Translations under genes and position numbers: made by a program
From: Glandiceps talaboti
Lineage: Eukaryota > Hemichordata > Enteropneusta > Spengelidae
Direction: 5' to 3'
NCBI RefSeq assembly: GCF_964340395.1
Contig: NC_135555.1
Location: 2,972,501-3,034,500 of the forward strand
Length of the DNA: 62,000 nucleotides
In this document: positions 13,495 to 25,900 of the stretch, piece by piece
Numbering within the stretch: the first letter of the stretch is position 1
Layout: every line of letters begins with the position of its first letter
The notes under the pieces: model-generated
Database searches by the model: none
The model's input: the letters and a program-made list of their open reading frames with translations, nothing else
Told to the model about the DNA's origin: nothing

Positions 13495-13575
13495 ATGAGA
13501 ACCCTATTTTTATATCTGAAGAGGAATCAGAGACTAACTCTGCCAATACTGAAACTGCTGTATTTGATGTTTCAG
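13495..13575 (+). CDS. Small in-frame exon of the large zinc-finger gene
   Basis: This 81-nt exon lies between the acceptor CTTCACTTTCAG and the donor TCAG|GTAAAA. With the leftover G of the upstream exon it reads D-ENPIFISEEESETNSANTE-TAVFDVS, an acidic stretch without stops. It is phase 1 at both ends and a multiple of three, so skipping it leaves the long frame intact. It could therefore be a cassette exon. The agreement of phase on both sides is the main evidence that 7058-12725 and 14333-19464 belong to one gene. Confidence 0.75.
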
Positions 13576-14332
13576 GTAAAATATACTCTAGAGTCTGTTG
13601 TGCTGTCAATTAATAATATAGATAAGACTCACAAAGTGCTTCTTATGTACCATAAATGGTAAGATATGGTATACATAGTGAATGTTAAGTGACGTGCTTA
13701 GAAAACTACTACTTGTATGTAGGTTTTTATTTGCTTTTTATAGAAAAGTTTGTAATGGTTTTTATGTCTATGATCATCTCATTGCAAATCTCAACTTGGT
13801 TTTGTCATCTTCATAATAAAATATCTCCATATTTTCACACAAGTTTCAGTTGCATAAAAATTGTGGCCACATTAAAATTACTCAACCTTACGTAAAACAA
13901 AAAGCAAAAACCATTGTTTTGGTGGCAGAAAAGTTCCACAAAGCAATGTAGTAGTACCAAAAGGAAGTTAAGGTACTTTAGCAAGGTTGTGATAAACCAC
14001 CTACTGAGCCCAACAATTTTGAAACAACCATACTGTTAATGGTATTACTCAAAACTCTGTACAATCTGATAAATAATTACTAAAGAAAAATTGCATGCTG
14101 AATATGGGAGGGGTGGTTGAATAGCAGGGGAAAAATGCGAGGAATCAATGGAAGCCAGTGGGGAAAAACAAGAGGGAAGGAATCATCATCTAAGGCTAAC
14201 TCTGGGGGCGCTATTAATTTACCCTATAGACTGCACCATGGTAGATAATGATACATGCTAAAGAGGAATTACACCATTGAGCAATTCTTGTTCTGACTTA
14301 TATCTGTAAAATATGTTTTATTTTATTCTCAG
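13576..14332 (+). other. Intron of the large zinc-finger gene
   Basis: The intron runs from GTAAAATA to TTTTATTCTCAG. No coding potential, repeat array or RNA gene is evident in it. ORFs of 60-80 codons here are short and have no recognisable content. Confidence 0.65.
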
Positions 14333-17300
14333 ATAAAGACATGGACATTTTCACTGAAACTAGAGAAGTGGTAAAAGACAATTCCACATCAGACAATGGT
14401 AATCAAGAACCAGAGCAATTGTCTATTTATGAGGGAACTCTACTAAGTGAGAGATCACTAGAGTGTAAAACTATAGCTGGAAGTCACTCACTGGACAACA
14501 ATAAAGTTACATCAGATTCTACTGGTGACAAGAGTCATGTATACATGAGCCCTGAAGAGGAGCAATTGCCATCACATGTATCAGTTGATGACACGGTAGC
14601 TACAAGCATGGCAGAGAGTTACTCTGCAGAAGTTACTTCCCTCCAAGAAAATGTCCCACTAAGTGTTATATCTGAGGTTGTTGATACAACTGATGGGTAT
14701 CCTTCCTCTGGATTACATAGGATGACAGCAAGGAGTGGTGAGAATTCAGCCTGCATAGATGCAGTAACTGACTCCAACCAGAAAAGAAGTCAGTCTGTAG
14801 ATGGCAACGTCCACCCTGTAGTCTCGCGTGATGACCAGCTCAAAGACGGCTATAACAAACCTGTAGACCATGATAACCAGTGTGTACATAGTGATGACCT
14901 GCCAGTGGATAGTTTGGATGCTGTGAGCAATCAGTTCATACTTGACACTCGGCCAAATATTTATGATGTAAATGGCAACAATGAGAAAAAAACAACTGGA
15001 CAGGACAAAATAACAGACTTATTGTTAGTGGATAGTATTGTAAACAAATCAACCAATGACAGTTATAATAGTACATGTGGTCAAAAATACCCAGAAAGAG
15101 ATATGCCAAGTGAAAGACTTAGTGTGTTGGAGACTAGTGTTGCTTCATGGGATTCTGTAATGGCATCACTTAGGAATATTCTATCAACGCCAGCTACACC
15201 AGGATTATTACCATCTACTGAAGACAAAATGAAAGTTGATAGACCCAAGTCTCCATTGTCAAGTTTGACCAATCCAAATACAAGCAGGAACCAAGTACAA
15301 GGTGACAGCCTGGCTATGGGTGTTGCAGGAGGTGCTGATGAAATGATGAGATCAAGCAGTAGTCCTGTCCAAACAATGAGAATAAGGTGTCAAGAGGCTA
15401 ATATTGAATCCAGTGATACTAACAGTACCAATTCACTTATAAAACTGAAAGAACTCACAAAAGCAGTAGAGCATTACTGTACTTGGGATCCTCTTTTGAG
15501 AACAAATGCATCTTATGTATCAGGCTTTCCTGTGCCTGGAGCTTATCAGAGTTTTGTTCCGAGATATTCTGCAACAGGCACCATTTTGACTCAGAGGAGA
15601 GGGTTTTATAATGAACCATTCAGTAACACTACTACTACCAATAGTGTCCAAATGAGATTATCCACACATACTGGAGTGGGTACGTGTTCAGGATCTACTG
15701 TACAAAGTGTACTGCAACCACCATCTTATAGCTTACCTGGCTATCAGCATTCTTACAAGGTACCAGGAGTGATGGTACCACCATTTAGTCTTTGGCCACT
15801 ATCATCAGCAAGAGAGGTTGAAAAGTATCATGGGTGTAGTTTATACAGAGAACATGAGTTATCAAATATTGCAGGCTTCAGCACTACTTCTGAAGCCAGA
15901 GTTGGCTTTGGCAGCGTTGAGCCAACTGCCCATGTTTTCCCAATCAGTATTGACCCCAGTTCTGTAAGAAGTGTTGATGAAGTTGAGAGTATGGTACTGT
16001 TTGGCAACAGAGATTGTAGTGAAGAGGAGTTACAGTCCAAACTGAACACTATTGACTCTGAGTATCCTTCATGTTCTACATCATGCAGTGGAGTGAATAC
16101 TACAAACAAACTAACAAACTTCACTAGCACCAATCTAAGCAATATCTCACCAAGTAATGCCACCCAAGGAGTCAGTGATTCAAGAAAACTCACTACCGTA
16201 TCTATAGCAGTGTGTACAAGTTTTCCAACCACTTACTCTCAGACCAGTGAGCAGTTGACAAATTTAGAAGGCAATTCTAGCACCTTACCAAGTACTTTAC
16301 ATATTGATGGAGTTCAATATTTTGGAACTGAAGTAAAAGTAGAACCTGGATCAAAGTCATCAAGTCATACTGGTTTAAAAGAAAGTATACACGACCAGTT
16401 TATCACCAATTCTGTGTCCCATTCAACGACTTGTACAGCAATAGAAGGTGACCAAAACAAAGACAGGAGTTCAGAACTTTGTAGTATAATAAGTGATCAA
16501 GAGAAGTCACCAGTACCAATCTATAATCTTCTTCCAGCTTTTACAGAGAAACAGTCAGTACACAAAGCCAACAAAGTATACTTGTATACACTAGAGACAG
16601 TTACAGCACCAGAAACACCACATGCGACACCACCAACAACAACTACAATTGTTCAATCAACATGTTTGAACTTGGTAACACCTACAACCACATCCCCAAA
16701 ATGTGTACTGTCTGCATGCACAAGGAATAGTAAGGATGAAGTACTTCCCTCTACGACAACCAATGTAATAAGTCCAGTGCAAACATTCCAAAAAGCTATT
16801 GTGGCTGATGAAACAGTTTTGAGCAACACAACTTCATTGAAGACCCCAAATGTTGCGAGAGAGTTGTCCAAAGTAGAAATTGAAGACCCAGAGAATGAAG
16901 ATATAGAAAATCGAGATTTGTTGACAGTACATGAAATGACAGATGAAAATGAAAATGAAGTTTACATCACTGCAGAATATGTTTCTTGCCAGTTATCAGC
17001 CACAGACAAAGAGAACAGCCCCAAATGTGATGATGTACCAACAGGTACTATTATACGTAGTGTAGACAACAATAGGAAAGACATACAGCCAAATGAAACT
17101 GAAACGGATCATGATGATAGTGATATACTATATAAAGCATTAGAGATAAGTAATATCAAGCAAGACTTGGTTGAACTGAAAAAAGTGGGTTTTGGTGCCA
17201 GCAAGGAATGCACAGTGACTGAGAGTAATGACCATGATTATAGTTTAACTGTTGTTGAACTTGAGAGACCAACTAATGATGTTACCAACATTCCATCACA

Positions 17301-19464
17301 GAATTTGTGTTCATCAGCTTTGAAGGCCAAAGACACAAATAGTGAATTTGAAAATGAATTCATACAATTCTGTGAAGACTTTCCAAAAACGAACCAATTA
17401 CAAGAAGTTCAGGCAGCAGCAGACAAGACTGTAACAACCTGTGGGATGATATCTAAAGCTAAATGTACACTATCATCCAGTGTGAAGCATCAAGCTGGAA
17501 GTATTAGGGTATTGAGTCCACAGTCACAAAGTCGGCAAATTATGTCAGCTATTCCACAGATGATAGGTGAAACAGATGAAAGTGAAGAATTATTGAACCA
17601 GCCATCCACTTGCTGTTCATCACCAGAAATTGCCAAGCTCACTCCACTCATTTTGAAGAGAAAAAAACACAGGAAAAGGAGGAAGAGGGGCCAAAAGAAA
17701 AGAAAGAAGGAAGATTTCAAGAAAGTAAATGAATGGTTGTTGTCACTTCCTGATGATGCTACAGAACCATCACGGCAACAGAAAAAGAAACAAAAAGTTG
17801 AAGAAGAGCAGGATATGCGAATCAGCGATGATAATGATCCATTTGAATTTCCAAGTTTAGAGTTTGAAGTGCCTACAATTCATATTCCATTTTGTAATCC
17901 AGTGTCAGCTGATATTGACATACCAGTGAAAGCTGAGACTGATCATGAAGAGAACTGGTATGTCAGCTCTGGATATCATTCTAGAAAACATCATGAGAAT
18001 AAACTACAGTATTCTGGTAATATCTGCAGTGTGGAGAATGAAGGAACCAGTCTGGAAGTCCAAGCCAGTACTGACAACAATACTCAACTTAGTGAGCTAA
18101 GTTATGTAGAAAGAAGAGACTTGACAAGATTTGGACTTGGTACTAATCTGAAAGATAACACTACTGGTCAGTTAGCAAAAGAAACAAATACAAATGTTAT
18201 ACTGCCTACAACATCTACTTTAGCTAGTTCAGTTGGAAGTAAAAGTAAACTGAAACTTATTGCCAGTTGTCCCTCAGAACCAAAAGCCTGTATAAAAGCA
18301 ATTGATAACAAGAGGAAACATCATGATCAAAAACAACATTATGCTGCTGATGATGGTGATCAACAAACTCTTCAATATTTTGTCTCTTCAGTTCCTGACA
18401 CCAGTAATACCCAACAAGGTGGGAAGGTAGAAAGCAAGAAAGTACCACCACTAAAAATCACTTTCAAAAATAAGAAAGTTTCTTTAGCGTACCCTGAACC
18501 ATTGCTTCATGGTGAATCTAGAAAACATGATGAAGATACAAACCAAGGTGATGAAGAGGTCCACAGTTTACCAAAGTTACCTAGTCAGAGAAGTCTATTA
18601 TTAAAGGGCATTCATGGTATATCCAAGGCAGGAGATAGTATATTTGGTAGACATGATAAGAAGTTATGTCAGCAGGCAACATTTACACCAGACTTGTCAG
18701 TCACAAAGAAAGTGTGTGAGAATGATAGCAGTGTTAATGATAGTTGTGGCAAGAAGATGTATTGTCATACTGATAGATGCAAGACTACACCACCCAGAAA
18801 AACAGTCCAGAAATCTGTGATATACAGGATGGTGATGAAGTCTGGTCCAGCTGGTGTACAAAAAAGAAAGTCCAGTGTTCAAGAACCAGCAACAGATACT
18901 AGACTCTTAGGGTACAGGAGGTGCCATGCAAGGGACTCTGTTTCTAGGTATGGTGTTAGAGGTACTACTGGGGTTGGAACATTGTGTGGAATTTCTTGTG
19001 GTCCAGAGCCCCCTAGGGTAAGAAGAATGATTAGTCCAGAGGCAACTGATGCACCTTATCTTAATGTCAGTGAACACAGTGTGTTTGAGAAGTCTTCAAA
19101 AGTCCTTAAGCAGAAGTACACCACCAAGACAGGTGAAGGTGTTACCTTTAGTGCAAGTAGGATGAAAGGTAGCCGGAAAGAGATAGAGTTCCAATCACCT
19201 GGTACTTCTGACTGTTCCATGTCTACAGATTGGAGAACAACATCAGCCAAGTACCAACCAGTTGTGCAGTTGACATCATTTGAGCCTGATGGCAGTCATC
19301 AGTTTGAACAGCAAGAACAAAGACAGTGTGTGGACAAGAAGAAAAGAAAGCTAGGTGAGAGATCAAATGTACCAAAAATATGTAAAGGTGTCTCCCCAAA
19401 TACCAGTCCTAAAGGGAGGATTATGGAAAAAAGTTCACCAAGAAGTTGCCAAAGATTGCAATAA
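14333..19464 (+). CDS. Large zinc-finger gene, long 3' coding exon (disordered tail)
   Basis: This exon joins in phase 1 (G|AT AAA GAC ATG) to the small upstream exon and supplies about 1,709 residues, bringing the protein to roughly 3,626. It contains no zinc fingers. The sequence is rich in Ser, Thr, Asn, Asp and Glu, as expected for an intrinsically disordered region. The clearest local feature is a very basic block near residue 3025, KRKKHRKRRKRGQKKRKK, followed by KKKQK about 45 residues later. Both look like nuclear localisation signals or RNA/DNA-contact patches. The frame stops at TAA 19462-19464, inside an AATAAA string (19461-19466) and about 12 bases before a fold-back element. Vertebrate ZNF516/ZNF536 proteins are far shorter (about 1,100-1,300 residues), so the tail is either lineage-specific or a fusion. 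A separate downstream gene is less likely because both introns keep frame. Confidence 0.8.
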
Positions 19465-19474
19465 ATTTCTACTT

Positions 19475-19861
19475 ACAACTGCCGACATCAAACCATGGAC
19501 ACTGAAATGGAGTGTGTTACAAACAGGGAAAGTAAACAATGAATGGATTAATAACACTTGGCTCAGCATTTTTGAAACAGCATAGACTTGTATTACACAC
19601 CATGGTTTGATATGAACAGATTTGTGGCCTCTTTATGTGTACATGAAAGTTTAAACTGGGGGAACTGGAAATTTGTTTGTGAATGTGAACTATTTATATA
19701 TGTAAAGTGGCCGTAAATCTGTTCTTATCAAATGATGGCATGTAATACAAGTCTCTGTACTTCCAACATGCTGAGCCAAATGTTATTAATCCAGTTCATT
19801 TGTTTACCTTCCCTGTTTGTAATATGTTCCTTTTGTCCACAGTCTGATGTCGGTAGTTGTA
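19475..19861. mobile_element. Fold-back (MITE-like) element at the end of the large zinc-finger gene
   Basis: Two imperfect inverted arms of about 180 bases face each other (left about 19477-19655, right about 19680-19859). The ends read TA-CAACTGCCGACATC and GATGTCGGTAGTTG-TA, again with TA flanks. It begins about 12 bases after the stop codon, so it probably lies in the 3' UTR. The right arm also carries an acceptor-like TTTTGTCCACAG. Confidence 0.75.
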
Positions 19862-19950
19862 CCAATGCTGAATGTAAGTACTGTATTGTGGTGTACAATC
19901 TTCCTCAGTCAGCTGAGATCATAGGATACACATACAAGGAAGGAAAACGT
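19843..19950 (+). other. Candidate coding exon downstream of the annotated stop
   Basis: An acceptor (TTTTGTCCACAG) and a strong donor (CGT|GTAAGTACT) bound 108 nt, exactly 36 codons without a stop. The product starts SDVGSCTNAECKYC and ends GYTYKEGKR, with a Cys-rich start. The acceptor lies in the right arm of the fold-back element, so this could be an exonised transposon end. I found no convincing phase-0 donor upstream to join it to, so it may well be chance. Confidence 0.25.
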
Positions 19951-22900
19951 GTAAGTACTTTGGCATTAACTCTAAATGTAGAAGTGAATGAGGAAAAGAG
20001 ATAGATTATACTTCATTCCTTACTGCTTTCAACAATGATAGAAAGAACCTAGAATTCTAGGTCAAAGATTTGTTGAAAAGCAACATGAAAACATTTTGTT
20101 TCATTTTACAATGACAGGACAAAATGTAAATACTAGCATGAAAAATTAGTGTTTGCATGTATATGTTTTCAAGCCATCATAGCTATTTCATGTGAGTGAC
20201 CCATTAGATTTGAAAGGGACCTTTAAGTCATTTATTTTATATAATTCTTACTTTGTTTATTTGCATATTTGCCTTACAAGTCAGAGAAACTTTGGCAAAG
20301 TTGTGTTGATCATTCACAGTATATATGCAACCTATTTTTTTTCCATAAAAATTCTACAATTTTTTTACAAATTTTTTTTTTCAAAATTACTTTCGATTTG
20401 AGCAAGTCGGTTACTTTGATTTAATTTGGAGGAAAATGTCAAGATCCTTGCTATGCCAAATGTCATGTTTTTGTAAGACCGACTGTTGTAGCAGAAAATC
20501 TGCCTACCTAAAGTTGACATTTTTTGTAATTTCCTCTCACTGTCATGACTTTTGTGTTGTTGCTGGTAAGATGATGCAATAGACTGACATTTCTATATAC
20601 AGAAACTCATCTTAAAACGTCAAAATAGACTGGTTCAGAGTTTCTTGTTTCATCTCTTTAAAAAGAAAGTGGTGCCATTGAGGGCGCTATAACAATTGTC
20701 TTAGAAACTGGATATTTTGCAAGACAAATCATATATTTACTTTTGTTGCCATTTTCACATAAGGTTTTATCTATTAAGAGATATATTTATGTAAATATGT
20801 TATGATAAAGTTATATAAGTTATTTTGCTATAGATTTGTTTTGATAGAAGATCATTATGAGAAGTTATATTTGTCTTGTCATTTTGACACAACTTTTGTT
20901 ATAAGAAATAGCATTTGAGATTATTTTTATGAAATTTTTTGTGCCCAATTTCAAAGATGTTTGAAATACAAACTGCCCTTTTGATAGAAAAATGTAACTG
21001 CATACAAATACTGGGTATCACAAAGGATGGCGCCCTCAAGTGCTCACAGTTGCTATACTGTTTCACTTTGTTGTACTATTTTGAACACGCACAAAATTGA
21101 ATCTAAAAGCAAATTTATGTAAGTAGTATTACGTTTATCTGTAAAGCTGCACTAGCTGCAATCTGGAACGTTTTTAAAGAAGTGTCTTGTTAGAGATACT
21201 GGCAATTACTTGCTCATAATATCATACACACTGAATCATATTGAATCACCTGTGGGTAAAGGCATTGGTCTTGGTGTACACATAACGCAGTAGTCTGGAT
21301 GCCAACCTGGTTTCTAACTAAACCACGTCTGGTCAAAGTCCCTCAATCAACACATAAAGTTGTTCTTCCAATCAGTGAACCCCAGCTGCTATAGTGACGT
21401 AAACAGTGTATAAGTAGCATCCTTAGCTGACAAATATACCATATTTGGACATTACATAACTGCCCCAATAAACACTAACTTTACGAGGGACAGTGTTATT
21501 GGTTGATTAACAAAGACATGATGTTAATGACTGTGGTTGGCTGTGGATGAATTCTAAATTGCATCTCACCATGCATCTCAGGACTTCTAGAATAACGACT
21601 TTGACTATACTGTGAGTGGAAATGTAAATTGTAAGATACCGTATAGGAACTAGACTAATAACACAGCAGAATACAAATCAGCACCCCAAAGCAGTCATGA
21701 TTTCAACCTGTTGCTTACTACTTCTGATTACAATCAACCCTTAATTAACACATACAATGTCTCATATTGGTATTTTACCAATTTTCAGTCACTATATCCA
21801 TTGCCTGATAGAAAAAATAACATTCCAGAAACAGCTGGTGCAGGTTTTAATACAAATGCCAGATATGTAGTCTGTTAAAATGGCACAGCTGGCTTTATAA
21901 GCTATTTAACCTGAGTGAAAACACTTGTATAAAACCATAATTCAACTATACTAGTATAATGTTAATAATGGTACATGCCTTCGATGGCACTGAAATCATA
22001 TTCTGGTTTTGTCAACACACTTGATAAAATAATAGCAATTTCCTCAAGATTATACTATCAGTATATGTATAACAAATTACATTATTAAATCATTTATGTA
22101 TTTACTCCTAATGACCAGGTCAGTTCTCTCAATAGCAAATGAAGTAGAATACAACAGGTAAATCATGATTGACAGAAACAATTATACCCCCAAACTGTAA
22201 AACATTGTCTAGAGGTTATCTGTGGCTTTGACTCCTAAAACCACAGATAGTCTCCCCAGACCAGTATAAATTCAACCACATGATTCAACTTGCATCCCTT
22301 TAAAGTCCATAGTTTGAATAACAAATTCTCTCAGTAGTATCAGTGCAAGGGAATTACATCAGATCAATCGTATGTTCAGGACCACATTTTCCGACAACTT
22401 TGTTTCTTGCCCAAATTTTAATCCTAATTTGACATTTACCGTTAAATGAACAAAGCACTTGTCAAGCATTGAGAACCTAAGTAGCAGAGGGTTATATCTC
22501 ATCAAATATTCAGCATTTTCTGTATGTTTAACAGTAGTTTTTGATACAAAAGAAATTGAATCAAAAACCAAGGAACTTGAGTGGATTTTACCTATATTGC
22601 TATAAAGAAAACTGTGGTATTGTGTTACTATTAGTGGCATCACTAGAGTTGTGTATGTATCTGAGTTGAGATTTGACAATGCCTAGAGATTGTAACATGA
22701 ATTGTAAAGGTTTATAACACAATTTAGTTCAACATAGTAAAGAACATCTGATCAATCCTGGCCATTAGAATTGACAGAATAATATTTTCTGTGATTTTAA
22801 CACTTGTGAACCGTTTGTATTTGATACATATGTACATGTGTATTATACTTACCAAGCTGGGTATTATTTGACGGAATAATACTACTTGATATACTGGAAA

Positions 22901-25900
22901 GAAAACCCAACAAAAGAAACCCACAACGGTTTGTTTCATATGTATACACACAAGTAATGGCTCAGTCTGGTTTAGTAATTTGTCATAAACTTAATAAGTA
23001 TTAATGTTGATATCACCAGCAGATACAAGTAATGTAATCTTTTCATCAGTGAGAAAAGTTGCAATATATCAATTGGGTATAACATTACTTACATGTTTGT
23101 ACCAGCACTCATAGTTGTACTTTGGATGTGATAGTTTACAGAAACCATTCAGAGAAAGGTATTTATTATTTTGTTATATTCTTTTTTGTTTTGTTTTGTT
23201 TGAAAAAAATATGTTGTGTAAAAGTGCAAAAGTTGAATTAAAAGAAAAAATATATGATGTTGGAACTTGTCTGTATTAGCTTTGAATAATTTTAGTATGA
23301 GACTAAGAGTAGATGGAACTGTCTGATGTGTATAATTACATAGTGAAATATGATGGGTGATGATACATAGAAGCCACACACAGAGAAAAGATACTGTACT
23401 TGTAACACGGAGTATGGGATATTGAACATCCTTCAAAATTCACTGTGGAAAAATCACCCGTGGCAAAGGAAAATAGTTTTAAGTGTATTAAATTCTGGTT
23501 GATGTAATTTGAATCAGGGTGTGACATTTTGTGCTTGTTTACAGTATATTCAGTCATGCATAGAGTATTTACTATGCATAAACATTTATTAGTAAAGACA
23601 CAGTGTTGGCTGTACTGATGATTGAGTGACTCCATCTGTCCTCTGTGCTTTCAGATATCAACCATTGAAATTTTGATGGTACATTGCATCACTAATGTAA
23701 ACCTATCTGACTGTGTCGGTGTCATTCTCATCAATTACCTGTATAGCAGCAATCAGTGCAAAACAGGATTTGTAGTACAGTTACAGAGGTGGCAGATATC
23801 AATATTTGAAACAAATTGTAACACTTACATTACAATGGATTCCCTCACGTATACTAAAATTTAACCCTTCTTTCCAATTAATATGGCCTGTCTATCTAAA
23901 GATGGGGTTAGAAAAACCCATGTGGACAGTTCTAGATTTAAGAGGATCAAGGCCATGTTCATTGGATGGAATTGAGAGTCTGGACAATAATATCGAGGAA
24001 ATTAATGTTGTATTATATTTGTATGTGAATACCAGATATAAGATTCTTTCAACAGCAAACTTGCATTTTTCAATCAAATTTGATGGCCATGGAGACCAAG
24101 GCCATAGATACCACTGTAGCAATTGACTATGATCACAAGTATCAAATGGGGGATAATGGTTCATATAGAGGTGCTATGGCATGTGGTGTAAACTTTTCAG
24201 TAAAAAGCACCCTCTAGTGAGCTGCAGTGAAATACAGAGAATATTTCTTTCCTGCCCTTCATATGAATTGTGTATGATTTGTTTTGAAAAGTTAACTACT
24301 ATACAAGCTCTCTAAACAAACACATTAACTTAATCCACAACAGTTACCACTATTCCTTGCAATATTGTACCACTAGAGGGCGATATTTACATCAGCATCA
24401 CAGATGGTAATATTGACATTCGTAACTGTTTTACTCATTAAAATATCCACAATAAGTTATATATGTGAGCAATAATAACAGTAAATGTATTACTAGTTTT
24501 AAACCTAATAATGCTTTTGATAAAGTGACTCATCAACCATTACTTGTCACGACATGCATCAACACTGCTTTTCATACTTTTTTTCCCCTTTTTAGTTTTT
24601 TTTTTCATTGTGCATCATCTGGGGTATGTTACATTTGCACTCAGAAAAAAAAAATACTGGCACAATTTAAAGGATGGAATATATATAATTTTTACTTTGT
24701 TTTTTCATAATCTACAGTAATCTCTTTACACATATTTGAACTACAATTGATCTAGAAAGACAATTAAGAATTACAAATTCAAAGAATTTTTTCTCTTTTT
24801 TTTATCAGTTTACACTGACATTCTTGTAAGTAGTCCAAAAACAGACAAATTACACAGCATGAATTTATGGTTAGTTGCATGACACTATTAGTCCATTCAC
24901 AGATATATATATTAGATACACAAGTTTAATAGATATAGAGCACATAATTTCAATGGAAAATTTGCAAAACATAATCTCAATTTTATCAACAACAGAAGAA
25001 AATGATATATGTATTGGTACAAAATGACTTTCAAAAAAGGACGGTTACTCAAACATAAAATTTTTGTTATCAAGAAAAATTGAAACTTTGATTCACTGTG
25101 TTTTCTGAGATGACCGTCTATTATTTCCAAAGGGCTGCTATGATCAAAAATTTGAAAACACACAGTACTTGGGGAGTATTACCACAACATCAATGTCAAA
25201 CATAACTTCTATGTCTGAGTAACCAATCTGATATAAACATCTTGAAATCTTGTTTCTTTTATTTTAGATTTTCTAACAAATGTCTTCCTGCCTCTGGTAC
25301 TTTGGGGAACAACAATTACGATATATTCACTTTTTTTATTTTTTTACAAAAAAATTGAGACATCTTGCAGTTGAAAATTAACCCTATCCTGTTGAAGATT
25401 AACTCTATTTTCTCAGGACACTTTAACCAACTTACCAAGGATGAAAAAGAACAGCCCAGAATGAGTACTGGCGAAGATCAAAGTTGAAAAGTCATTAATA
25501 AAATCTCTAACCCTGCTACTCAAATATGGCAGTAAAAACATAATGAATTTCTCTTCAAACAATATGTCAAACTTTCAATTTACAAACATCTCAGTACTTT
25601 TTTGTTGAAATTTATATCATGGACAATATTTCACACATTTCATAACAGGATCATACAGTAATTCTATTGGATGGTATCCTGGACATCACATGATCATCAT
25701 GTGACAGGATTATCACACAAAAACATACTTCAAAAGTCAAATCTGAACATATGTATTGAAAAGAATATACCACACATTAAAGGTAACATTTTGGAAAAAA
25801 AAGTAAAGACAGAGAACAGAAATTGTCTCTCAGAGCAAAAACAAAATGTCTGGAATTGACAGATGTTTTTACAGAACCCGCCTTTTGAACGGTAAAATAG

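Noticed and set aside
22205-22252. Small hairpin ATCTGTGG ... CCACAGAT
   Set aside because: The arms are only about 10-14 bases and there is no precursor context for a microRNA. Similar short inverted repeats are expected by chance in 62 kb.
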